DNA of 26,392 bases from Hysterium pulicare CBS 123377 (GCA_000467715.1 AJFK01000017.1:1-26392); one strand, 5' to 3'. Positions 1 through 9,861 are shown, counted from the first letter of the stretch. Numbers and translations: made by a program. Notes: generated from the sequence alone by a model not told the origin.

Positions 1-150
1 TTCTGAACTTGTAAGATAGATACGAAATACCATGTGGCCTTGTCGAAGAAGACAGGGGCCTTTCTCGAAAGAAAATGGACAAGATGCTTGTGATAAATCC
101 TGCATAGAGAGGAGTAGGACTTAAGGAGATTGGGATGACTGGTTAGATCA

Positions 151-1130
151 GGCTTGTGGCTGGAGGATACTGGAGGATAGGTAGAAGGTGGGCAAATGGA
201 TTTCAATAGCGGTACATAGCCCAATCGTTATGGGCGAGCAGCTTAGAGAGTCGTAGAGCTATTGAAGTAGACCGCTGTTAGCTGGATTAGGCTTGTGGCA
301 AGAGGATACTGGAAGATGGGTAAAGGGTGGGCAACTGGATTTCAGCAGTGGTACATAGCCCAGTCGTTATGGGCGAGCAGCTTAGAGAGTCGTAGAGCTA
401 CTGAAGCAGGTCGCTATTAGCAAGATTAGGCTTGTGGAAAGAGGATACTGGAAGATTGGTAAAGGGTGGGCAACTGGATTTCAACAGTAGTACGTAGCTC
501 AATTGTCATGGGCGAGCAGCTTAGAGAGTTGTAGAGCTGTTGAAGCAGGGTACTATTGGCTAGATTAGGCTTATGACAAAAGGATACTGGAAGATGGGTA
601 GAGGGTGGGCAACTGGATTTCAACAGTGGTACGTAGCACGATCGTTGTGGGCGAGCAGCTTAGAGAGTCGTAGAGCTCCTAAAGCAGGTCACTGGATAAT
701 TGCTTTTTAGAAGTGTCTCTTAGCCAGTCTCCTCTATATCTAGAGTAGAACTTAAGGCTATTAGACTCTCTAGCAAGATAAGACTTATTGCTAGAAGGTA
801 CTAGAAGATAGGTAGAGAGTGGGCAACTGGATTTCAATAGCAGTACATAGGCCAATCGTACTAGGTAGACGGTTTAGACCGTCTTAACGCTGTTGAAGAA
901 CAGTACTAGATAACCCCTTTCTAAATACCTGATTTAGCTAGGTTGTTCTTTTTTAAGTTTAAAATTAAGAGTATTAGACAACCTATCTAAACTAGACTTA
1001 TAGAAAGAGAATACTAGAGGATAGGTAGAGGGTGGGCAACTGGATTTCAATAGCGGTACATAGACCAATCGTTCTGTGTAGACGGGTCAGACCGTCGTAC
1101 AACGGTTGAAGCACGATATTGGATAGTCCC
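151..1130. repeat. Diverged tandem satellite, 139-bp then about 213-bp units
   Basis: Six diverged copies of one unit are visible. The landmark GGTGGGCAACTGG starts at about 187, 326, 465, 604, 818 (variant) and 1031. The first four spacings are 139 bp. The last two are 214 and 213 bp because about 75 bp of TA-rich sequence is inserted between units. A second landmark, CGAGCAGCTTAGAGAG, recurs in copies 1-4; copies 5-6 have a related GTAGACGG stretch instead. Units differ by substitutions and small indels, so the array is old. The 139-bp length is not a multiple of three and stop codons occur in all frames, so it is not a protein repeat. It is probably non-coding satellite or a tandemly amplified transposon piece. 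Confidence 0.85.
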
Positions 1131-1633
1131 TTTTCTAATACCTCTTTCTCTTACCTCTCCCTTCTCTCTAAGCTTTTACTACCTAATCTAGCTGCCTCCT
1201 TAAGCTCTTTGTACCTCTACGAGATTCTAGGCTCTAGCCTTCTTATACCCTACGTCCTCTTCATGGCGACCTCAGCGACGTTGGCCGCATGTTCCAGATT
1301 CACCTTATCCACTCTTCCAGCATCCTCATTTGTGGTTAGTAGAGTATACACTCTTGCTATTTCTCTAAGAACCAGCCCGCGGTATTCTTAGAAACTAGAC
1401 ATAAGGGAGGGAGTTAAGGTTGGGAGGTAGAGGATGCAGCGGGAGGTGCATGGAAATATGCTGGTGGTTTGATAGATTGCATGACGATTTGTTGGTTGGT
1501 TATGTGATGCAGAGGTGTTTGCGGTTATAAGGTGTTTGCTGTTGGTTGGCGTTTGATCAGACAGCACATAGAGATAGGTTATAGAAAACTATTGAAGAAT
1601 AGATAGCTTAGTAAGAAGCACCACTAGAGAAAC
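1131..1633. other. TA-rich stretch without a supportable gene
   Basis: This follows the satellite and has long CT-rich and TAG/CTA-rich runs. The minus strand holds a short open piece (about 1258-1385) of charged, helical character, but it is interrupted by stops and no family is recognised. It may be the decayed end of a transposon flanking the satellite; that is inference only. Confidence 0.3.
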
Positions 1634-1975
1634 TCAAGATACTGGCTCTATTCTTAGGAGGAGCCCTTGGAGAAGGAATAACAGGGAGATCCGCTGGAGG
1701 ATTGGAGTTTGGGCGTTTATGAGGCTCATCTGGGGATTCGGATCTTCCTTAATTTGCAATGGCGTTGCACAGTTGCTCGCCTTGCTCTTGATTGAACTCC
1801 TGCTCCTGATCATGTCCATCGATATCCCCATCTTCCATATCCTCTTGCCATACCATAGCCATAAGCCCTTACAAGCTGCATGGACGTTAAGATTGCTGGA
1901 AGCCGACAAGTCCCTCCTTGAACGAGAATGGAATGACAATCTCTTGCGGAAACGGTCGAAGAAGGAGTAGAATAT
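1634..1975 (-). pseudogene. Unidentified minus-strand coding relic
   Basis: On the minus strand one frame reads acidic and proline-rich (EDGDIDGHDQEQEF, then PADLPVIPSPRAPPK, ending SFSSGASY). An upstream stretch reads plausibly only in other frames. This frame-switching with a few stops suggests a degraded coding sequence. I do not recognise the family; a transposon-encoded protein tail is possible given the neighbouring satellite. There is no reliable start codon or splice structure, and a chance open frame cannot be excluded. Confidence 0.25.
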
Positions 1976-2294
1976 GCGCTGGAAGAGGCACGGAAGGCGG
2001 TTGACAGGATCTCAAGGATCCTATGAGGACTTCATATGAAATCAAAAACAATCCGAACCAAGTATCAGAAGCAACGTCTATGTTAACTGAACCATTTATA
2101 TAATCCTACATACATATTTTCCATCGTTTTCCACAACGCGATTGACCTACGTCTGCCCAAACAAATCCAGTTCGCCTCTCCGTCAACAATATCCTATTTC
2201 TCCATATCAGCAGTCTTCTTTCATAGTATGCCACCCTCCCACTCCTTCTCAAAGCCCACAATGACACTCCAAACCTAACCCTTTTGCCGACCTC
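1976..2294. other. Intergenic; probable 3' flank of the next gene
   Basis: No open frame of note. It lies downstream of the minus-strand gene ending at 2295 and probably holds its 3' untranslated region. Pyrimidine-rich plus-strand sequence (2120-2290) would be purine-rich in that transcript. Confidence 0.4.
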
Positions 2295-2863
2295 TTACTT
2301 CCCCCCATTATACGGTGCTTTGATTGCTTCAACATCCTGATCATCGGCGCCAATGGTGGATTGCCGCGGGATTGGCAAAGGTATACCCAAAACTTCGTTG
2401 ACGGCTTTTGGGTCTTCTTGATAGAGCTTCGCGATCTCCTTCGTTTGCTGGTTTTCGTGGTACCTCATTGAGAATGCGTATGTCCGGGTCTTGGGGGAAG
2501 GAGGAGATGGAGTACAGGAAGGAGATGATGTAGGAAGCGGTGGCGATGGAAGCGATTGATGTGGATTGATCGTTGTAGCTTGCGAGTCCGTGTCATGGCC
2601 GGATGAGAGGACTGGATCGCGATTACGTTGCTCCTTCCTGTCGGCTAGCATCCTAGCGAAGCCTGGAAATGGTTGTTGTGGATCGAAAATCTCCTTCGTC
2701 AGGCGGACAGTGTGTGGATGGTCGGTTAGGATTTCGGCAAGGGTGTTTACGTCGACACGGTGGGCCTCATCGAATGTTTCGTTGATAGGAGACTGGCAAA
2801 GTTAGAAGACTTTCTAAATCTGGAAAAAGGGAAAAGGGTTACCAAGCTGTTAGGCAGAGCCAT
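2295..2863 (-). CDS. Two-exon hypothetical protein, 172 aa
   Basis: The model is exon 1 at 2863-2843 and exon 2 at 2792-2295. The first ATG gives MALPNSL. The 50-nt intron starts GTAACC and ends in a textbook CTAAC branch site 11 nt before a CAG acceptor. It is phase 0, so the frame runs on through 165 codons to the stop. The N-terminal half (SPINETFDEAHRVDVNTLAE, then HPHTVRLTKEIFDP) looks like a small helical domain. A proline/serine-rich linker (LPSPPLPTSSPS) spans about residues 90-110, and a second helical stretch (KEIAKLYQEDPKAVNEVL) ends in a polar tail. I do not recognise the family. The frame is also open for about 80 nt upstream of the ATG, so a further 5' exon is possible. This is one of the better-supported genes of the window. 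Confidence 0.55.
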
Positions 2864-3200
2864 TTTACGGTGGTATGCTGGACCTGTACCTTTGGGAAGT
2901 ATCGCTGTCTGCCGCGTAGTTAGTCGATGGCAGGAAGTAACAGCTGTTTGATTTCACCAAGCAACGTGAGGCATGAGGTAAGGTATTCTCTTTGAGTGGT
3001 AGATGATCTGGTACACAAATGCGTCTATGGAAAACGCAGATTCACACTATTAGAATTTATGTCAAGGCCGGATCGGCAGCAGTGAAATCCGGGTTTACCG
3101 GTGATTGATATTCGAATGCGATCACGAAAAAGAGGAAGTCTACTGGTCATTTGTAAAACAATCAGATTTGATAATATTTCATTCGATGTGTTGCACATAA

Positions 3201-4291
3201 CTAGAGTAAAAGATGCACCATTGCACAAATACGCCACTTGTAAGACCCACCGCTGGCAGTGCTCGTCTCGACGCTCGAAATATCCCAAAACCCTTTGTTT
3301 TGAGCCGCTTGCTTCCCAAATCTGTCCATGAGACTTCCTCGCTCTCTTCGGCGACGTACTAGGTGTCCGAGCAGCAAGGTCTCATACCAACGCTCAGTCT
3401 GTGGGCTGTGCGTGCCGTCGACCTCAACGATGCCACTATCGGTAAGCTTCCACCCTTGTGCCCTCGCAGTGATAAGCATGGTTCCAGACATGTTCAGATG
3501 TCTGGTGATGTTGTCTAGAGGTATCTCATCCTTGTACTGAGCTTGGCGGATGCGGTTCGGCGGAGTTGCTGCTGTTGCGCGGATGGTTTCTGGTTGCATA
3601 AGCGACTGTTTTGACTATGTAATTAGGGATAGAAGTCAATGTCAGCTTACAAATATTAGAGTCTCTAATCTCTACCTCCAGCATTTGCCTCATAAAGTGT
3701 GACTCGAAAGCGATGAACAACTCGGTTGCCGATGAACCATCAGGAATAGCGAACGTATGGTAAACTGGAGCGATAAGATCAAATGGTCGGACTGGTGGTT
3801 TGACTGCTTGCAGACAATAAGTCAGCAACAATAAGTCAGCAAGTATGTGCAGCAGAAAGAATAGGTCAGGTTACAAACCGAGCTTGATGACTTCCAGTTT
3901 GAACCCGAGACAACGTGTCGTGTGTGATGTTCAGCATTTTACTGCGGATCGCCTCCTTGCATGTCTCCCTCACCAATCTATTCCCTTCGCAAGAAATTAA
4001 ATTGTCGCAAGATCTTTGATGTAGTCAAAGATACCTCATCTGTGAAGGAGATTATTAGACTTTGCTCAAAATGGTAGATTGCGAGGTACAGAGCGACAAT
4101 GAGCCGACAAAACCGGACGTTCGTCGCTCAATGAAGTGACGACCATTTCTTCGTTGACGAGGACAAAAGAATACCGATGAAACTTACCATGCGCGAAGCC
4201 CAGCATACGTGCCGACACCGTAGGGCTCGATACAGCGGAAGGCGAAGAATGGAAAAATGTTCGGGACTTGGGCGTCGAGGGATGGAGCCAT
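3201..4291 (-). CDS. Multi-exon hypothetical protein; 3' exons well supported, middle uncertain
   Basis: Three exons can be defined. Exon 1 (4291-4188) starts MAPSLDAQVPNIFPFF and ends at a GTAAGT donor. A later exon (3803-3676) reads KPPVRPFDLIAPVYHTF. The last exon (3614-3201) reads SKQSLMQPETIRATAATPP and ends at TAG. The 61-nt intron between the last two (GTAGAG...CATAG) restores a single frame of more than 175 codons, and the intron before 3803 (75 nt, donor GTTTGT at 3878) has a CTGAC branch site. The exon between 4187 and 3879 cannot be settled: the obvious acceptor gives an immediate stop, so I either mis-placed a splice site or the gene is damaged. The C-terminal half is basic (LVRRRRERGSL). 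No known family is recognised. The predicted intron carries a 14-bp tandem duplication (TTGCTGACTTATTG). Confidence 0.4.
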
Positions 4292-4465
4292 CGTGATGTA
4301 TAACTCTGACTGGACGTTGACTACGGGTGGAAAATGGTGGAGAAAGTCTCGCATTGGGACAAGACGAACTGGCTGGTTCTGATGCTGATCGAAGACCGAT
4401 TTGAGGTCGTACTGCGTAGCTCAACTTGTGCTACCGACACCTTCGAGACAACCCTTCGAATCTAG

Positions 4466-5280
4466 TCAGTTTGAATGCATAGGAAGAGTGGGAGAGTTGG
4501 GGAGAATGTTATCTCCAGCAAAAGTGCCGAATCCCGGACGTGAAGCTGAGATACTCGATGTCGGACTGTCGGCAACTTTCTGCCGTTGTCGAGTTATCAT
4601 CATACTCCTCAAGTATTCATGATAGTCGCACTCGTAGGAGGTTGGAATGCGCGATAGAAGGCATAGGCAACCCAATCGGAAAGGTCCTCTCTTTGAGCTG
4701 TCCCGCTGTGTAGCAAGGGTCTATCGGTTCAAGCCAGTTCGCTACGGCAGGGTGGTTCGCATTGTTATCGGACCATCTAGAGGCAGCATCGGATTGCCAG
4801 TCTTGGAACCTCCGCAATGAATCATATCGTGAAATCCGCCCAAACCTTCCCGGCTCTTCCCTTGTTGACTCAGAAGCTGTTGTGGATAGTAGTGCTGAGC
4901 AAAAATGTATGACAATTGCAGAGCACCAGTTTCAGTCAGGAAGCATTTGTTGAGAATGAGATACGGAACGGCTCTGAGTCCACATCGCCGTCGCTTCGCC
5001 GTAGGATTCGTGGCTTCGACAGATCGAACTCTAGGAACGTCAACGAGACTCTAGGGTCAAGGAAGTGACTGCTCAACTTACTTGCGTCCACCCCATCTTC
5101 ATCACGTCGGTGGTGTTCAACTCGCGAGGGTCACAGTCGAGTGCTTGAAGTAAACTCTGGCCAGGATCTCGAGTTCCTGGTGGCAAAAGCTCTTGCCCAA
5201 GCGGCGAGCGAACGAAAGGAAGCAAATGGAACGACGGGTTTAGAGCCCATCGTAAGCTTCGACTTCGAGGGACGTTCTAG
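4466..5280 (-). pseudogene. Degraded minus-strand gene, family unknown
   Basis: Protein-like stretches follow each other on the minus strand in different frames. About 5270-5082 reads LLPPGTRDPGQSLLQALD and then ELNTTDVMKMGWTQ, ending exactly at a GTAAGT donor. After a 51-nt gap with an acceptable acceptor, another frame reads AVPYLILNKCFLTETGALQ and then YIFAQHYYPQQLL (about 5025-4755). A third frame near 4700-4466 reads SASRPGFGTFAGDN. The splice sites do not place these in one frame, so I read it as a broken host gene or one whose introns I cannot resolve. It lies upstream of, and on the same strand as, the 3201-4291 model. Its start overlaps the right flank of the hairpin cluster. Confidence 0.35.
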
Positions 5281-5301
5281 ACTGGTCAGCTTTTGTCTGA
5301 C

Positions 5302-5377
5302 CGATCCACCTAAGATCCCCCAGTAGCTTGTGGTTCGAAAGTCCTCCTACACTCGGATGGGAATCTTAGGTGGATCG
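5302..5377. repeat. Hairpin with 19-bp arms
   Basis: The left arm CGATCCACCTAAGATCCCC (5302-5320) pairs with 5359-5377 with one mismatch around a loop of about 38 nt. It immediately precedes a second, unrelated inverted-repeat element. It could be a tiny non-autonomous element, a transcription terminator-like hairpin, or the left part of one composite element. Confidence 0.6.
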
Positions 5378-5384
5378 TTGTAAG

Positions 5385-5475
5385 ACTCCCCGACTGGCGA
5401 AGTATTCGCCCGCCTCAGCCGAGGCAGCGAGATTTTCTTCTTCGGAGCAGGAGGATACTTCACCAGTCGGGGAGT
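5385..5475. mobile_element. MITE-like 91-bp inverted-repeat element
   Basis: Terminal arms of 23 bp (5385-5407 and 5453-5475) are inverted copies with two mismatches; the first 13 bases, ACTCCCCGACTGG, are identical. The 45-bp interior contains a small GCCTC/GAGGC stem. The structure fits a miniature inverted-repeat element that needs a transposase in trans. No clear target-site duplication is visible: the flanks (GTAAG and TATAC) are themselves partly complementary, extending the arm weakly. The family is not assigned and a lone hairpin cannot be excluded without other genomic copies. Confidence 0.5.
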
Positions 5476-5606
5476 TATACTGGCATGAATGAAGCTGGAG
5501 AGCAGGGTGCGGTGTTGGTGCCAAAATTTTAATAGAGAAGAGTGAGGTGTCCAAGTTGGACGAGGCGAAGGAACAAAAGGCGCTTCACACCCCTGTCAGG
5601 TCGCGG

Positions 5607-6061
5607 ATGCAACAGCCACCCCTGTCCAAAGGCAGGGATGCCATAGCAGGCTGTTGGTATGATGAACATATGAACAGTCAACAGCATGTCTTATGGCTGT
5701 CACAATATCGTCTTCTACCGAGGCTTAGATTTCCTATTAGCATTTTCTACATAGCAGCGGATATCGAGGCAAATATTCATATCGAAATGCTCAGAGCTTA
5801 TCCAGGACTGTTTGACTATCATCGCATGAAGCCTCGTAAGCATGGAGGTGAAACCCCTGTAACTGACACGGTGGTGCACTGCATTGTAGCAGAAGCATCT
5901 GCGAGCGCAGAGTGTCCTAACCTCCCGAATTCTGGCAGAAAGAGATCGAGGACCAAGACTTCAAAGGCCTAGTCCCCTGGACGCAAGATAGAACTGATCC
6001 ACAGGACGTTTCATGTGATAATTGTTTCCTTGCCATTGCATTACTGAGGGCCGACTCTTGA
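5607..6061 (+). CDS. Two-exon hypothetical protein, 124 aa
   Basis: Exon 1 (5607-5858) starts at the first in-frame ATG (MQQPPLSKGRDAIAG). Exon 2 (5939-6061) reads KEIEDQDFKGLVPW and ends at TGA. The 80-nt intron has a GTAACT donor and a clear CTAAC branch site followed by a GGCAG acceptor, and it joins two open frames in phase 0. The protein shows a hydrophobic/aromatic core (RFPISIFYIAADIEANIHIE) and an acidic C-terminal part with two close cysteines (SCDNC). The frame is open for over 100 nt upstream of the ATG, so the start may be wrong. No family is recognised. Support is the intron signature only. Confidence 0.35.
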
Positions 6062-7195
6062 CAACTGGGAAGCTGGTGTGTTGCGCACATGGCTATGCAG
6101 GGCATGATTGCCCTTGTCTCCCACCACATAATTTGAGCATTGCGATTCTAGATACAATGTCGCAGTTAAGTGTTTGGTTGACAGCAGTAACACTTTTCAA
6201 TTATAGTTGACACCAGTGATGATCCCCTTTCCGACGCTAACACCTGACAGATTGTAAACTGAACTTTGTGCAAAATGGGGGAATCAGCTCCCAAAATCTT
6301 ATTATGAAGCTGGAAATTCCTCCCACCAGATTCCACTAATATTCCGAATTGTTAAATCCTATCTACCTCAATCCATGCTCTCTTCCAGCACTCTATCCGT
6401 CTCAAACGGCCTAGTTACAGCATAGCAGAAACCTCACTTTGTGGGCTCGGTGCAGTGGCGGCCGCGAAGCCCACCCGCTGCTGGCTGAACAAAGACCAGG
6501 TAACAAACGGTAGAGGGAAGAGTTTTCCAAGCTTGGGAAACCGAAGGAATAAACAGCACGTACGAGCTGTCTGGATCCTCCCGGGCTCTGATGGTCGTAT
6601 TGACGGGGCCGTTTCGCTATGCCTCCGGTTGTTGGATAATCGTAGTCCTCGTTTGGGGTACCTGGGAGTTAGGTATTAGCCTCTAGCCTTGAGATCATTA
6701 AAGCATCCGTGATAGTCAGCTTTCCTTGGGCGCTTACCTCCATCGTTTTGTCGTGAAGAATGGTAAGAGGTCCACCGTTCAAGACGATACCCTAATACCG
6801 ATCGCCAAACAAGAGAGCCCTCAGCAGCGAAGAACATGTACGTGTATCTACATCGCTGCGATGTTAGAATCCTAATCTTCAAATCATCTGCAAGGGGCCA
6901 CTCACATTGTCGCATTCCTGACACCAGTCTGCATGCTTTGTTCTGTCAATGTATCTTTTGCGGCAGCATCGTCTCTCAGATGCTTGCGTTCCAACAATGA
7001 GGCATGACACACCCACTCAATGATGAGAGACTTCCGGAAACCACTTTTTGCTGACGTTCTCGAAGGAGGCAGGAGATGTGCCCGTCGAGTATAATGAAGA
7101 CAGTGAGGTAAGGTTTATCGCCAATCATTCTGTTTGCTGAGAATCATCAGTAACTGCTATGAGATGATATGTCCTCGTTCGCCATTTCACCAGAA
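6062..7195. other. No supportable gene
   Basis: Only short, conflicting frames. On the minus strand a brief protein-like piece (IVLNGGPLTILHDKTME, near 6795-6740) ends at a GTAAGC donor but has no convincing partner exons. The rest shows nothing I can interpret. A continuation of the glutamate synthase fragment that ends near 7211 was looked for here and not found. Confidence 0.4.
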
Positions 7196-7210
7196 CAAAG
7201 GGACGTACCT

Positions 7211-7605
7211 AATTTACTCCGTGTTGGCATGCCGTTTTCGAGGAGGCGAACTCTCCTTCCGCGATGAGTTTATTTTCCAACAGGACTTGGAGGCAGCGGC
7301 ACTGTTTCCGGACATTGGATATGGCTTCGCCAGGGCGAAGGGTGTGAGCAGGAGTCAGGATCAACCCAAGGTCGATCCCTTCAGCCTTTGCTGTCCGAAA
7401 GTCTTCCCTGATATGCAGAGTGTCTAACCCTTTTGTCGTTCATGTTGCGGAAGCCAAGTTTTGCTAAAATGGCTTTCATTTTGCCACGTAATAGAAGAAG
7501 TTGATTACGTGTTCTGGCGTTCCCTGGAATTTCTTTCGTACTTCAGTGTCTGGAGTGGCGATGCCACTTGTTCGGTGGCCTGTTGGCCCCAACCGCTGAC
7601 GTATC
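7211..7605 (-). pseudogene. Glutamate synthase (GOGAT) fragment 1, FMN-domain region
   Basis: The minus strand reads GIATPDTEVRKKFQGTPEHV then INFFYYVA, AILAKLGFR, REDFRTAKAEGIDLGLILTP then AHTLRPG, and finally ENKLIAEGEF. In the glutamate synthase large subunit this is the conserved run around NTCPVGIATQDPELRKKF and the end of the FMN-binding synthase domain into the following linker. It needs at least two frame changes and has a stop after FFYYVAK. Three residues of the CPVG motif are missing, so the FeS-associated cysteine is lost. Only about 130 residues of a roughly 2,100-residue enzyme are present. It is a truncated pseudogene piece, not a working enzyme. Its first part overlaps exon 2 of the gene model at 7476-7929. 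Confidence 0.85.
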
Positions 7606-7929
7606 CTAGAAAGAGTCGAGGTTAGTAATTGAAAATGAAGATGATGGCTCTGGGTTAGGTAGTTTTGAGTTTTCGGGGCCTAGGAAAATGGAAGCAATGT
7701 ATGGTAGAGGCCAAAGAACAAACCAGAAGACTCACCAAGTGGTTTCGGAGGCCATGCATCTTGACAGCGTATCTCCAATCTGGGGTTGGATTTGCGTTGA
7801 TACAGAAGTGAGAGTGAGAGAGGGAAAACGAAGTGAAGACAAAGAAGTTGCAGGGTCATGTAGCGGCAAGAGCCAGCCGAACCCGCAGCAACAGAAGCTA
7901 GCCATAACAGTACGAAAGAGCATGATCAT
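7476..7929 (-). CDS. Two-exon small protein with a glutamate-synthase-derived second exon, 107 aa
   Basis: Exon 1 (7929-7736) starts MIMLFRTVMASFCCC and looks like a signal peptide or membrane anchor. It continues into a Ser/Thr-rich stretch and ends at a GTGAGT donor. The intron (7735-7606) ends with a perfect TACTAAC branch site and a TTTCTAG acceptor. Exon 2 (7605-7476) joins in phase 2 and reads IRQRLGPTGHRTSGIAT and then EVRKKFQGTPEHVINFF before TGA. Exon 2 is the start of glutamate synthase fragment 1 in its ancestral frame. The product would be a small, possibly secreted protein ending in about 40 enzyme-derived residues. Enzymatic activity is not expected. It could equally be a remnant of the original gene's exon structure. 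Confidence 0.45.
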
Positions 7930-8740
7930 GACTACTACTCGAGCTTTCAATTGCAGCTTCTATACAACTATCTATTAAGTGTTCGAAATAGCACCACTAG
8001 AAGTCCGACCTACCAAGCCATCCCAGCCGTACCAGTAGTGCTCTGCCATAACAAATGCCCTGCGCGGTGATGCTAGTGGCTAAGGAACTTTCCAGAGAGA
8101 GTACTCTTAGGGACACCTACGCCAATGCGCAACGCCTGGGCTCAGCTCTTTTATCGTCCTATGTAGTCCTATCGCATGGACGCCTATTCCAATTCCACAA
8201 GCTCATAGCATGTGCTTGGTACCATCGTCGATCGACAACGAGCAAGCCTTGAAATGACCACATCCTCATTTTGTTGAAATATATCATGACATGATTCCGA
8301 ATGGTGAACACGAGGTGACAATACCCCCATCTGAAAGCGAATATGATGCCAATTTTCATCTCTCCGGTTCTTGTTCCGCTTCCTGGATGGAGCTTCTGAT
8401 TTCCATTGTAACCCTTGTTCTTGAACTGAATTATTGTGATAGGCTTGAATGAGTCCTGTTGGCACCGCTCTGTCGACTTCTTTGCCTGTCTTAATTGTGA
8501 GTACTCATGCTCTGCAGCGACAATTGGTTAGATTTACTTTACCTCGAATCCGACCACAATGGCTTCTCGACTTGACCAACTACCGGCTGGGTCAAGCCAG
8601 CATCCTCTTCTGCGCTGGTAGCATCGACCGGTTCCGTTGACCAATTCGGAGAAGGCCTGGGGGAGCTGTATTGGTCTTTCCTGATATCACGCTTTTGACG
8701 ACGAAGCCTGTGAGTTCTGGGGTACATAGACTTTGTGTTA
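7930..8740. other. No supportable gene
   Basis: A 65-codon plus-strand frame with an ATG (8055-8252) and overlapping minus-strand frames are open, but none has a splice partner, promoter signature or recognisable motif. Upstream of the 7929 start the minus strand has a weak TATA-like TTGTATAGAAG about 40 nt before the ATG. The rest is unassigned. Confidence 0.35.
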
Positions 8741-9001
8741 TTATCCGTATACTGGCTGTTTGATCGGATCTTGGAAAGGATCACCCATTTCGGTAACGCC
8801 ATCTTTTTGGTTGACCATGTGAAGGGACAGGTGGATGGAATGGCAGCGCCGCGGATCTTCGGCGCCCAGTCCAAAGACTGACTCTAAACGATGAGACCAC
8901 CATATCTGGGATGTTCGGGAAGAGGTTTCATTCGCAGATGGTTTCGGTCGCTGACAGTCTTCAAGGTCAAACGTCAAGCTGGCTGATGTTGAGGTGCTCA
9001 T
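8741..9001 (-). CDS. Hypothetical protein, 86 aa
   Basis: Single open frame from ATG (MSTSTSASLTFDLEDC) to a stop at 8741. The composition is polar and serine-rich at the N-terminus, with WWSHRLESVFGLG in the middle and QKDGVTEMGDPFQDP near the end. The first codons are built from the 13-mer ACCTCAACATCAG, which recurs in and before the gene at 12144-12656. No family is recognised. A second minus-strand frame through the same DNA is also open, so the reading is uncertain. Confidence 0.35.
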   Translation of the reverse strand: MSTSTSASLTFDLEDCQRPKPSANETSSRTSQIWWSHRLESVFGLGAEDPRRCHSIHLSLHMVNQKDGVTEMGDPFQDPIKQPVYG

Positions 9002-9313
9002 CGCGCTCAGAGACACTCAAATAGTCTGCCCTGATAAATTGAGCAAGTCCATGCAACAGGAGTGCACCATCGTGCATTCGGATTTTGAGCTGCCTGAGAG
9101 TACTGTGATGCAGCATCTTATCTTAGACTCCCACTCAAAACAGGAGACATAATGTAAAATAGACTCCCTCTCCCCTGGTGCCAATCGGTTGCGGCACAGA
9201 CCGTCAGCTTGCTGAGTATGGTGGCTCTCTTCGCAAGTGAGTGGAGGAAGTGTCCAATTTGTTTGGATGGATCTACCTGTCGCCTTGAAGAAGATGCCGA
9301 TATCTGTAATGTA

Positions 9314-9662
9314 TCACTTGTATCGATGACTGATTGGGAACCGCTGAAAGTAGCCTGGAGCTTCTCCAGAGCTTGTGCAGAAGACGAGTGTATCCTTCTT
9401 GGTCGCGGGTTTGAAACCACAAGAGTCACATTTCTGTTGTGCTATCGCTGAATGGTATTCCGAACTACAGAGACCACTTCGTCAGTTCTCCATCCTCGGG
9501 CATTATAGGAGAAGATACTTACAGAATGTATTCAAGTTCGAGACCACGCTCGTCGCCTTGTTCCACGCCCGAACCACCTGGCCTTGGAAGGGAGCGGCGT
9601 AATGGATCCACTGACATTCGTTGTCCAATCGCATCGTCGACCAACAGAGCCTGAACCGTCAT
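9314..9662 (-). CDS. Two-exon hypothetical protein with a CxxC motif, 96 aa
   Basis: Exon 1 (9662-9523) starts MTVQALLVDDAIGQRMSV. Exon 2 (9464-9314) reads SEYHSAIAQQKCDSCGFKPA and ends HRYK before TGA. The intron is 58 nt with a GTAAGT donor, a CTGAC branch site and a CTGTAG acceptor, joining in phase 2 to give one clean frame. The CDSCG motif plus a later Cys (LVFC) could bind zinc, but the spacing fits no family I can name. Within exon 2 a second frame is open for about 100 codons, so the end of the protein is less certain than the intron itself. Confidence 0.45.
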
Positions 9663-9741
9663 CCTTAGGAGTCAAAAAGTTTCATCAAGGCCGATGTAGA
9701 TGCTGACATCTCCCAGTACTTTCTTGGGAGGAGTGATACCG

Positions 9742-9861
9742 TTGGCGTGGTTGCAAGCCTGTGTTTACAGCGGAGAAAGTTGTTGTCGCATGTTGAGTCT
9801 AGTCTTGGGCTGCTGAGCTGTATACCGCCAGCTATTATCCTCAGGCTTGCAACCACGCCAA
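9742..9861. repeat. Perfect 20-bp inverted repeat around an 80-nt centre
   Basis: TTGGCGTGGTTGCAAGCCTG (9742-9761) is perfectly inverted at 9842-9861. The total span is 120 bp. Perfect arms in an otherwise decayed region suggest a recent element or selection. No target-site duplication is evident beside the arms. Confidence 0.7.

Noticed and set aside
151-1130. CRISPR array
   Set aside because: Units are 139-213 bp and diverge along their whole length; there are no short identical repeats separated by unique spacers, and the context is eukaryotic.
5331-5345. GTGGTTCGAAAGTCC resembling a tRNA T-arm
   Set aside because: No matching acceptor stem, D-arm or anticodon arm at the required distances; it is the loop of the 5302-5377 hairpin.
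7134-7427. 97-codon plus-strand frame as a gene
   Set aside because: It is antisense to the glutamate synthase fragment, whose amino-acid match explains the open frame.
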